Assembly: GCA_036403035.1 (NCBI GenBank)
Contig: DASWRT010000016.1
Location: 1 to 12,483, forward strand
Length of the DNA stretch: 12,483 nt
Reading direction: 5' to 3'
Origin: DASWRT01 sp036403035
GTDB taxonomy: Bacteria > Pseudomonadota > Alphaproteobacteria > ATCC43930 > CGMCC-115725
The notes beneath the pieces are model-generated. The model searched no databases, was not told the DNA's origin, and worked only from the letters and a program-made list of their open reading frames with translations. The translations under genes were made by a program, and so were the position numbers. Each line of letters begins with the position of its first letter. Positions within the stretch are counted from its first letter, which is position 1. This document shows, one piece after another, positions 1-5,501 of this stretch.

Positions 1-25
1 CCTCGGTCTGCTTGGCCTGGGTCAT
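1..25 (-). CDS. possible 5' end of a minus-strand gene leaving the window
   Basis: Reading the minus strand, an ATG at 25-23 opens a frame that encodes MTQAKQTE before the window ends. A purine-rich stretch with GGAG lies about 11 bases upstream of it on that strand, a somewhat long but usable spacing. Eight codons cannot identify a product, and codon bias cannot be judged. The alternative is that this is plain intergenic sequence. Confidence 0.22.
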
Positions 26-258
26 TTCTTGATCGGCTCCGCTCCCGTTTCACTATCGAGTTGCACTCATGACAGAGCGCAACCGTCGGAGCAACCGAGG
101 GATAGGAGCTACAAGGCCGATAGCACCGGGATTGGCACCGAAAGAGACGGCACGAACACGGACAAGAACGGACCCGGTACGCTGACATCGCGTGAAATGC
201 CGGAAAAATCAGGACATTGCTAGACAGGGCGGCACGAGCGCGGACATCGGTGAGCGCA

Positions 259-297
259 TTTCAAGACCGGTGCCTTAAACCGCTCGGCCACCCATCC
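259..297 (-). pseudogene. truncated tRNA-Ser (anticodon UGA), 5' half only
   Basis: On the minus strand this reads as the 5' acceptor strand GGATGGG, then TG, the serine-type D arm (GCCGAGCGGTTTAAGGC), the anticodon stem strand CCGGT and the loop CTTGAAA with anticodon TGA (261-263 on the plus strand). From the D arm to the anticodon loop it closely matches bacterial tRNA-Ser(UGA). The sequence then stops being tRNA: the expected pairing strand ACCGG is TGCGC, and no variable arm, T arm (GGTTCGAATCC type) or closing CCCATCC acceptor strand follows in the next 200 bases. It cannot make a functional tRNA as written. It may be a remnant of integration or recombination at a tRNA gene. An intron in the anticodon loop is less likely because no 3' exon is visible. 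Confidence 0.75.
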
Positions 298-571
298 TAC
301 AGTGCTTCATGGGCCCTTCAGCCTGCTGCGGCCGCGCTGCAACCCGCAGCCGAGGTCAGCGTTCTAAGGCCGCTCTCACGAGTGCGTCAACCCGCAGCGC
401 CGCATCCTCCCGCGGCGTCGGAGCGGCGTGGCCGCGGTGTCGACCCGTGATCGCGACGGATGCCGATCGGCCGCATGCGGCTGCGGAATTCACCAAAAAT
501 CACCGGGAAAACCGCTGTCTGTTTCCAGATTTCAAGGGGACGGGATGCAAAAAATGCGAGACAAAAAGAAA

Positions 572-596
572 ATTTCGTAACAAATCGTCACGAAAT
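572..596. promoter_or_regulatory. inverted repeat upstream of the lipoprotein promoter (possible operator)
   Basis: The arms ATTTCGT (572-578) and ACGAAAT (590-596) are perfect inverse complements around an 11-base spacer. The same stretch can also be read as two imperfect direct repeats, TCGTAAC and TCGTCAC, ten bases apart. It lies 16 bases upstream of the GGAAC element at 613. The place and symmetry fit a regulator site. No known regulator box matches it clearly. Confidence 0.35.
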
Positions 597-612
597 CATA
601 CGGTGAATACCG

Positions 613-638
613 GGAACCCCGGCATCCGATGCATTGTT
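613..638 (+). promoter_or_regulatory. EcfG-type (general stress sigma) promoter candidate
   Basis: GGAAC at 613-617 is followed after 17 bases by TGTT at 635-638. This fits the alphaproteobacterial general stress response promoter (GGAAC, 16-17 bases, then CGTT or a close variant). Transcription would start near 645 and leave a leader of about 65 bases before the glycine-zipper lipoprotein start at 710. Small envelope proteins are common members of this regulon. The call rests on one site, with one mismatch in the -10 element. Confidence 0.45.
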
Positions 639-697
639 TCGATCGAGGTTACTGTGGCGGGAAGACCGTCGCGGTAATGGAAAGAACAAAGCTTATG

Positions 698-702
698 AGG
701 AG
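698..702 (+). promoter_or_regulatory. ribosome binding site deciding the 710 start
   Basis: AGGAG sits seven bases upstream of the ATG at 710. This favours 710 over the in-frame ATGs at 677 and 695, neither of which has a comparable site. The 710 start also gives a normal short signal peptide. Confidence 0.7.
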
Positions 703-709
703 ATTCGGC

Positions 710-931
710 ATGAACGGGAGTAAGGGTACGGGCAGCCTGAGTGCACTGAAGCGGGCGGCGATCGTGCTGGCCGTATTGGCCCCGGTCGGCCTCTGCGGCT
801 GCGCCGAGACGCTGGGCGCCGGTGCGGGCGCCTATGCTGGCAATCAGGTCGGCAAGGGCAGCGGCAAGACCGCGGCCACGGCGGGCGGCGCGATCGGCGG
901 CGCAATACTCGGGCACGAGATCGCCAAGTAG
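710..931 (+). CDS. small glycine-zipper outer-membrane lipoprotein
   Basis: A 73-residue envelope lipoprotein of unknown exact role. Residues 1-30 form a lipoprotein-type signal peptide: a basic stretch (K5, K14, R15), a hydrophobic core (AAIVLAVLAPVG), and Cys31 in the context L-C-G-C as the likely lipidated residue. The rest (about 36-68) is a glycine-zipper segment with repeated GxxxG/AxxxG spacing (GAGAGAYAGN, then GGAIGGAILG). This resembles the glycine-zipper 2TM / Rickettsia 17-kDa antigen type, but is shorter than the full antigen and lacks its C-terminal domain. Such proteins insert in or associate with the outer membrane. The start at 710 is set by AGGAG seven bases upstream. An EcfG-like promoter at 613-638 suggests stress-induced expression. 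The Cys at -2 in the lipobox is unusual. Confidence 0.75.
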   Translation: MNGSKGTGSLSALKRAAIVLAVLAPVGLCGCAETLGAGAGAYAGNQVGKGSGKTAATAGGAIGGAILGHEIAK

Positions 932-978
932 CGGCGGCGGCCGAGCGGCCCGGCCTCGTTCACCGGCCGCGACCAACC

Positions 979-1006
979 GCTCCGCGGCACGGTTCCGCCG
1001 CGGAGC
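979..1006 (+). other. strong GC hairpin between the two lipoprotein genes
   Basis: GCTCCGCGGC (979-988) and GCCGCGGAGC (997-1006) are a perfect 10-bp inverted repeat with an 8-base loop. No T-run follows on the plus strand (an A-run does), and there is none on the left for the minus strand, so it is not a classical intrinsic terminator. It ends about 30 bases before the next start. It may shield the upstream mRNA 3' end or act as a pause or processing site. Confidence 0.5.
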
Positions 1007-1037
1007 AGGGGCAAAAAATACAAGCGGAGGAGGGAAC

Positions 1038-1328
1038 GTGAGACTCAGGACGCTTTCCCTGGCCCTTGCCGTCGGCGGGGCGCTTGCCGCCTGCGATGGC
1101 GCGGCGGGATATCGGGACTATCCAGCGACCACGAGCGCCTATGGCACCCGCAGCGGCTATGATCGCGGATACAGCGGGTCCGCCCGGCGCGACGAGCGCT
1201 ACGGCGCCACCAGCTGCAATCCGTCGAGCGCGACGACCGGCGGACAGGCGACGATCCTGCATCAGGACCGGCCCGGCGGCACCGACTGCACGCCCTCTTC
1301 GGCGCGCAACTCCCGCGGCCTTTACTGA
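1038..1328 (+). CDS. small hypothetical lipoprotein with two C-x-P-S-S-A motifs
   Basis: A 96-residue protein that I do not recognise as a named family. It starts at GTG 1038, with an AGGAGGG purine stretch at 1028-1034 as ribosome binding site. Residues 1-18 (RLRTLSLALAVGGALAA) are a lipoprotein signal peptide with lipobox L-A-A-C, placing the lipidated cysteine at residue 19. The mature part is Tyr/Arg/Ser/Gly-rich and probably disordered (about 24-55). It then carries two similar segments, CNPSSA (60-65) and CTPSSA (84-89). These two cysteines could form a periplasmic disulfide or come from an internal duplication. The gene lies 106 bases after the glycine-zipper lipoprotein and is followed by a probable terminator, so the two may share a transcript. 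Reality as a gene is likely, given the start signal and signal peptide. Confidence 0.68.
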   Translation: MRLRTLSLALAVGGALAACDGAAGYRDYPATTSAYGTRSGYDRGYSGSARRDERYGATSCNPSSATTGGQATILHQDRPGGTDCTPSSARNSRGLY

Positions 1329-1370
1329 CCTGCTGCGGCGTCATCCATCATCCGGCTTGCGGCGGGGCCG

Positions 1371-1393
1371 GCACGCGTGAAGCGTGCAATTTT
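1371..1393 (+). terminator. probable intrinsic terminator after the lipoprotein pair
   Basis: GCACGC (1371-1376) pairs with GCGTGC (1382-1387) across a five-base loop, and AATTTT follows directly (1388-1393). The stem is short but all strong, and the position, 43 bases after a stop codon and just before a promoter-like region, fits. The T-run is only four bases, so termination may be partial. Confidence 0.5.
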
Positions 1394-1402
1394 GAGGGTT
1401 CA

Positions 1403-1424
1403 TTAACCATCAAAGCGCTATGAT
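1403..1424 (+). promoter_or_regulatory. putative promoter of the cell-wall/replication operon with a TTAACCAT element
   Basis: TATGAT at 1419-1424 is one base from the -10 consensus. TTAACCAT at 1403-1410 lies just upstream, where a -35 activator site would overlap. TTAACCAT is a half-site motif linked to CtrA-controlled cell-cycle promoters in alphaproteobacteria. A normal -35 hexamer at 17 bases is not visible, so an activator may be needed. Transcription would begin near 1431, just before the GTG start at 1443. Confidence 0.4.
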
Positions 1425-1430
1425 TGCTGT

Positions 1431-1434
1431 GAGG
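1431..1434 (+). promoter_or_regulatory. ribosome binding site for the 1443 GTG start
   Basis: GAGG lies eight bases before GTG 1443. The in-frame ATG at 1497 has no Shine-Dalgarno-like sequence, so this site is the reason for preferring 1443. Confidence 0.4.
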
Positions 1435-1442
1435 TCCGACCC

Positions 1443-2525
1443 GTGCCGCGTCGTCCGCGGCAGGGACCGGATCGTCCTACCGTCTGGCGCTGCACGATGC
1501 CGAACCTGCGACCCCGACCCCGCCGCTGCCGTCCATCCTTGCCGCACAGGCTTGCGGCAGTGTTCCTTGCGCTCGCCGCTGCCGCCGGCGGCGGCGTCAG
1601 CGCATTTGCCAACGACATCGATTTCCCGACCTGGCTGCGCGGCCTCCGCCAGGAGGCGCTGACGAGCGGCATCCAGCCGTCGACGCTGGACCGCGCGCTT
1701 GCCGGCGTGCACCCGATCCCGAAGGTGCTGGAACTGGACCGGCGGCAGCCGGAGAAGACGATCACCTTCGCCCAGTATATCGACCGCGTGGTCAACGACG
1801 CGCGGATCGACGGCGCACGCCGTCGCCTTGAGGAGAACCGGAAGCTGCTCCAGGAGATCGGCGCAAAATACAGCGTTCAGCCCCGCTTCATCGTCGCGTT
1901 GTGGGGGATCGAGACCGATTTCGGCAGCCAGACCGGCGGATTCCCGGTCGTCTCCTCGCTCGCGACACTCGCCTATGACGGACGGCGCAGCGATTTCTTC
2001 CGTGGCGAGCTGATCGACGCGCTCAAGATCGTCGACCAAGGACATGTCGCGCCGGGCGCGATGACCGGCTCCTGGGCGGGGGCGATGGGTCAGAGCCAGT
2101 TCATGCCGTCGAGCTTCCTGTCCTACGCGGTCGACTGGAACGGCGACGGGCGACGGGACATCTGGACGACGCGTGCCGACGTGTTCGCGTCGATCGCCAA
2201 CTACCTGTCCACCGTCGGATGGCATGCCGACCAGACCTGGGGGCGCGAGGTCGCTTTGCCGCCCGGCTTCGATGCGGGGTCGCTGGCGCGGCTCGACATC
2301 AGGAAGCCGCTCGCCGAATGGCGGTCGCTGGGCGTGCGCCGCACCGACGGTGCGGAGCTGCCGATGCGCACGGACCTGGAGGCGTCGATCGTACTGCCGG
2401 GCGGTCCGGGAAGCAGCCCGGCGCTCCTCGTCTACGACAATTACCGGACGATCATGAACTGGAACAGATCGCTCTACTTCGCGAGCGCGGTCGGATACCT
2501 TGCGGACAGCATGGAAGAGCAGTAG
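1443..2525 (+). CDS. lytic murein transglycosylase, MltB-type (SLT_2 family)
   Basis: Cleaves the MurNAc-GlcNAc bond of peptidoglycan in the periplasm and leaves a 1,6-anhydro-MurNAc end. The 360-residue protein carries the family core at about 58-355. The segment IVALWGIETDFG contains the likely catalytic Glu157. The segment around 204-222 (PGAMTGSWAGAMGQSQFMPS) and the DWNGDGRRDIW stretch (231-241) are family hallmarks. The hydrophobic run near 38-54 ending in S-A-F-A is a cleavable signal peptide. No lipobox is seen, so a soluble periplasmic form is likely. The start is uncertain: GTG 1443 has GAGG at good spacing but gives a long basic N-terminus, whereas ATG 1497 gives a normal signal peptide but no ribosome site. 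It begins the operon, 24 bases before the rlpA-like gene. No peptidoglycan-binding C-terminal domain is present. Confidence 0.9.
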   Translation: MPRRPRQGPDRPTVWRCTMPNLRPRPRRCRPSLPHRLAAVFLALAAAAGGGVSAFANDIDFPTWLRGLRQEALTSGIQPSTLDRALAGVHPIPKVLELDRRQPEKTITFAQYIDRVVNDARIDGARRRLEENRKLLQEIGAKYSVQPRFIVALWGIETDFGSQTGGFPVVSSLATLAYDGRRSDFFRGELIDALKIVDQGHVAPGAMTGSWAGAMGQSQFMPSSFLSYAVDWNGDGRRDIWTTRADVFASIANYLSTVGWHADQTWGREVALPPGFDAGSLARLDIRKPLAEWRSLGVRRTDGAELPMRTDLEASIVLPGGPGSSPALLVYDNYRTIMNWNRSLYFASAVGYLADSMEEQ

Positions 2526-2549
2526 GGTCCACGAGATCTGCTCCGTTTC

Positions 2550-3551
2550 ATGGGCATTCTCCACAAGATGTTGACGTTGCGCCGATACAAGCAGCTTGCT
2601 GCACTTCTCGCGCTAGGGTTGCTCGCCGCCGGCTGCACCACCGCTTCACGCGCGCCGTCGCTGGTGGCGAAGGTCGAGCCGCCGCCGCGCGGCAAGGGCG
2701 GCACCTACAAGGTCGGCAACCCGTACCAGATCGACGGCGTGTGGTACTATCCGGCCGAGGATCTGGGCTACGAGGAGACCGGGATCGCCTCCTGGTACGG
2801 CGAGCAGTTCCATGCCAAGTACACGGCGAACGGCGAAATCTTCGACCTCAACTCGCTGACCGCAGCGCACCGGACTCTGCCGATGCCGTGCGTCGTCCAG
2901 GTCACCAACCTGGAGAACGGGCGGACGATCCAGCTCCGCGTCAACGACCGCGGCCCGTTCGCACGCGGCCGCATCCTCGACGTGTCGCGGCGCGGGGCGC
3001 AGCTCCTTGGGTTCGAGGGGCAGGGGACTGCGAAGGTGCGGGTGAAGATTCTCGTCCCGGAGAGCATCCAAGTGGCGGCGATCGCCGGACGCAACGGCGG
3101 CGCCGACGCGACGGCGATGGCCGATGCGCCGGTCGCGGCGCCGCGCACCCAGGTCGTCGCCGAGGCGCTGCCGGTCGCGCCCGGCGTCCGTGCCAAGCCG
3201 GCGCGGGCCGTGGCCGCCCTGCCGTCGGCGGCGCCGTCTCCCGACTCGCGGGTGGCGCAGATGGACCAGCCGATCGAACCGCCGCCGCTCCCCGAGAAGG
3301 TGACCGTCGTGCCGGTCAAGCCGACGAACATCTTCATCCAGGTCGGCGCTTTCTCGCGCTCCGACAACGCCGCCCGCGCGCGCAGCCGCGCCGAGTCGTT
3401 CGGTCCGGTCCGCATGGCGAGCGTCCGGCAGCAGGGCATCGAGCTGTACCGGGTGCGGCTCGGCCCGATCGAATCGGTCGACGAGGCCGACAAGCTGCTG
3501 TCCCGCGTCGTCGAAAGCGGCCTTACGGAAGCCAAAATCGTCGTCGACTGA
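2550..3551 (+). CDS. rlpA: RlpA-family septal lytic transglycosylase lipoprotein with SPOR domain
   Basis: A 333-residue lipoprotein that probably cleaves glycan strands lacking stem peptides at the division septum. Lipobox L-A-A-G-C places the lipidated cysteine at residue 29. The double-psi beta-barrel domain spans about 77-168 and includes GIASWYGEQFHAKYTANGE, AAHRTLP and VNDRGPF. Glu96, Asp99 and His107 are the polar residues matching the active-site region of characterised RlpA. A Pro/Ala-rich linker (about 170-255) leads to a SPOR domain (258-333, starting TNIFIQVGAFS), which binds denuded septal glycan. The start ATG 2550 has no strong Shine-Dalgarno sequence. ATG 2568 in frame is an alternative and would shorten the signal peptide. 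It lies 24 bases after the MltB-type gene, so two lytic enzymes are likely co-expressed, consistent with cell separation. Confidence 0.9.
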   Translation: MGILHKMLTLRRYKQLAALLALGLLAAGCTTASRAPSLVAKVEPPPRGKGGTYKVGNPYQIDGVWYYPAEDLGYEETGIASWYGEQFHAKYTANGEIFDLNSLTAAHRTLPMPCVVQVTNLENGRTIQLRVNDRGPFARGRILDVSRRGAQLLGFEGQGTAKVRVKILVPESIQVAAIAGRNGGADATAMADAPVAAPRTQVVAEALPVAPGVRAKPARAVAALPSAAPSPDSRVAQMDQPIEPPPLPEKVTVVPVKPTNIFIQVGAFSRSDNAARARSRAESFGPVRMASVRQQGIELYRVRLGPIESVDEADKLLSRVVESGLTEAKIVVD

Positions 3552-3648
3552 TGATTTCAACCGGATCGAGAGTTCCACCCCCCACGCACCTTGAACGAAG
3601 ACCTTGTCGCGGCGCCGCCGCAGCAATGAAGCAGCGAGTGACCCTCCA

Positions 3649-4836
3649 ATGACCCGCACCCCCCATCGTCGCCGACACAGCATTGCCACGCTCACGGCCG
3701 CCGCAGCCACCGCCGTCGCAATCCTCGTCCCGATGCTCTGGAGCGCCGCCGCATCGGCCGCGGCCGGCACCATCGATACGCAGGCGCGCAACGCCATCAT
3801 CATCGACATGCGGACCGGCGCCCTGCTGCTCGACAAGAACGCCGACCAGCGCATGCCGCCAGCGTCGATGAGCAAGATCATGACCGCCTATACCGTCTTC
3901 ACCTATTTGAAGGAGGGGAAGACGTCGCTCGACAGCATGCTGCCGGTCAGCGAGAAGGCGTGGCGCACCGGCGGGTCGAAGATGTTCGTGCCTCTCAACG
4001 GTCAGGTGAAGGTCGAGGACCTGATCCGCGGCATGGTCATCCAGTCGGGCAACGACGCCTGCGTCGTGCTGGCCGAAGGGCTCGCCGGCAGCGAGGAGTC
4101 GTTCGTCGAGGAGGAGAACAAGCTGGCGCAGAAGCTCGGCCTGACCGGAAGCCACTTCGCCAACGTCACGGGCCTGCCGAGCCCGGATCACTATATGACC
4201 GCGCGCGACCTCGCGACGCTCGCGAAGCGCATGATCCAGGACTTCCCGGAGTACTATCACTACGACTCCGAGAAGGAGTTCACCTATAACGGCATCAAGC
4301 AGGGCAATCGCAATCCGCTGCTCTACAAGGATCTCGGCGCCGACGGGATGAAGACCGGCCACACCGAGGAGGCGGGCTACGGTCTGACGGCTTCGGTGCT
4401 GCGCGAGAACCGGCGCATCATCATGGTGCTCGCCGGCCTGCCGAGCATGAAGTCTCGTGCGCAGGAGAGCGAGCGGCTGATCGAGTGGGCGTTCCGCGAG
4501 TTCGGCGGCTATACCCTGTTCAAGTCCGGCGACAAGATCGACGATGCGGACGTCTGGCTCGGCGCGGAGGCGAAGGTGCCGCTGACAGTGCAGAGCGACG
4601 CAGTCGTCACGATGATGCGCAAGTCGCGCAGGGACATGAAGGTGATGCTCACCTACGACAAGCCCATCAAGGCGCCGGTCGCCAAGGGAACGGTCGTCGG
4701 CAAGCTCGTCGCGACGGCCCCCGACATGGACCCGGTCGAGTTCCCGGTCGTCACCGCGGAATCGGTCGACCGGCTCGGGGCGCTGGGCCGCGTCGGCGCC
4801 GCGGTGAGCTACTTCGTCTTCGGCGACCGCCACTGA
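3649..4836 (+). CDS. dacA: D-alanyl-D-alanine carboxypeptidase (DacA/PBP5-type)
   Basis: Removes the terminal D-Ala from peptidoglycan pentapeptides in the periplasm and so limits cross-linking. In the 395-residue protein the three penicillin-binding motifs are intact: S-M-S-K at 73-76 (nucleophile Ser73), S-G-N at 133-135 and K-T-G at 235-237. Residues 1-38 are a signal peptide with a basic start and cleavage near S-A-A-A. The C-terminal beta-domain of PBP5 type lies at about 285-375. The last 18 residues (ending AVSYFVFGDRH) are partly hydrophobic and could be the membrane-anchoring amphipathic helix. ATG 3649 was chosen because it gives a normal signal peptide. An in-frame TTG at 3604 would add 15 basic residues without support. 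The stop overlaps the apparent CTG start of tmk. The 97-base gap before it shows no clear promoter. Confidence 0.93.
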   Translation: MTRTPHRRRHSIATLTAAAATAVAILVPMLWSAAASAAAGTIDTQARNAIIIDMRTGALLLDKNADQRMPPASMSKIMTAYTVFTYLKEGKTSLDSMLPVSEKAWRTGGSKMFVPLNGQVKVEDLIRGMVIQSGNDACVVLAEGLAGSEESFVEEENKLAQKLGLTGSHFANVTGLPSPDHYMTARDLATLAKRMIQDFPEYYHYDSEKEFTYNGIKQGNRNPLLYKDLGADGMKTGHTEEAGYGLTASVLRENRRIIMVLAGLPSMKSRAQESERLIEWAFREFGGYTLFKSGDKIDDADVWLGAEAKVPLTVQSDAVVTMMRKSRRDMKVMLTYDKPIKAPVAKGTVVGKLVATAPDMDPVEFPVVTAESVDRLGALGRVGAAVSYFVFGDRH

Positions 4837-5486
4837 CCCGCCGCGGGCGCTTCATCACCCTCGAAGGCGGCGAGGGGGCCGGCAAGTCGACGCAGGCCGG
4901 CCTCCTCGTCGAGGCGCTCTCGCGCGCCGGCGTCGGCACGGTCCGCACCCGCGAGCCGGGCGGATCGACCGGCGCCGAGCTGGTCCGCGACCTGCTGCTG
5001 AAAGGCGATGCAGAGCGCTGGGACGTGATCGCGGAGGCGCTGCTGATCTCGGCGGCGCGGCGCGATCACCTCGTCAAGACGATCTGGCCGGCGCTCGATC
5101 GCGGCGACTGGGTCGTCTGCGACCGCTTCTCGGATTCGACGCTGGCCTATCAAGGCTATGGCGAGGGGTTGGACCGCGGCGCTCTCCGCGCCCTCTACGA
5201 TCTCGTCGCGCCCGGCTTCGCGCCGGACCTGACGCTGATCCTCGACCTGCCGGTCGATATCGGCATGGCGCGCGCCGTGGCGCGGCTCGGGGGCGCCGCG
5301 GCCGACCGGTTCGAACGCCGCCCGCGTGCCTTCCACGAGCGGCTGCGCGAGGGTTTCCTGGAGATCGTGCGGCAGGAACCGCAGCGATGCGCCGTCATCG
5401 ACGCGTCGGTCGGCGTCGAGGCGGTATTCGCGTCGATCCGGCACGAGGTCGAAACACGACTCGGAATCCGCCTCGCTGCCGGTTAG
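4833..5486 (+). CDS. tmk: thymidylate kinase, apparent CTG start
   Basis: Phosphorylates dTMP to dTDP with ATP in the cytoplasm, an essential step for dTTP. The 217 residues include the P-loop GGEGAGKST (12-20), T-R-E-P-G-G (39-44), the D-R-F/Y motif with S100-D-S (CDRFSDS, 96-102), YQGYG (106-110) and an Arg-rich LID region (RFERRPRAFHERLREG, 159-174). Between the GTG at 4485 and codon 65 there is no ATG, GTG or TTG in this frame, so the P-loop can be included only by a rare start. CTG 4833 gives the usual family length and forms a CTGA overlap with the dacA stop, the CTG counterpart of the common ATGA coupling. Starting at 4485 would add 116 residues lying entirely in another frame of dacA, which is unlikely. 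A sequencing error (A to C) is the other explanation. The product is certain, the start less so. Confidence 0.93.
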   Translation: MTRRGRFITLEGGEGAGKSTQAGLLVEALSRAGVGTVRTREPGGSTGAELVRDLLLKGDAERWDVIAEALLISAARRDHLVKTIWPALDRGDWVVCDRFSDSTLAYQGYGEGLDRGALRALYDLVAPGFAPDLTLILDLPVDIGMARAVARLGGAAADRFERRPRAFHERLREGFLEIVRQEPQRCAVIDASVGVEAVFASIRHEVETRLGIRLAAG

Positions 5487-5501
5487 CTTGCCGGCCTCAA
5501 G

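Larger units (their letters stand above)
1..709. other. long non-coding stretch upstream of the first lipoprotein
   Basis: No open frame here has convincing codon bias, a ribosome binding site or a recognisable protein, so I read it as intergenic. It contains a tRNA-Ser 5' half (259-297, minus strand). An 11-bp direct repeat CAACCCGCAGC occurs at 340-350 and 388-398. Two small palindromes are present (CCGATCGG at 463-470 and GCCGCATGCGGC at 470-481). A 7-bp inverted repeat lies at 572-596 and an EcfG-like promoter at 613-638. The part from about 540 to 600 is clearly richer in A/T than the rest. Confidence 0.6.

Noticed and set aside
259..297. A complete functional tRNA-Ser, or one with a group I intron
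   Set aside because: The anticodon stem cannot close, and no T arm, acceptor 3' strand or intron core was found within the roughly 250 bases available on the 3' side.
340..398. CAACCCGCAGC direct repeats as a CRISPR or repeat array
   Set aside because: There are only two copies of 11 bases with no conserved spacer length or further units.
29..450. Short plus-strand frames at 29-223 and 217-450
   Set aside because: They have no ribosome site, no domain and no coding bias, and the second crosses the tRNA fragment.
1410..2564. A 384-residue open frame on the minus strand opposite the MltB-type gene
   Set aside because: It is antisense to a clear enzyme, and its composition (Arg, Ala, Asp, Val rich) is typical of a shadow frame in GC-rich DNA. 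Similar long antisense frames opposite dacA, holB and metG were dropped for the same reason.
4485..4832. A 116-residue N-terminal extension of thymidylate kinase from GTG 4485
   Set aside because: It lies wholly inside the dacA coding frame, is Arg/Gly-rich as expected for an off-frame reading of GC-rich DNA, and has no counterpart in the Tmk family.
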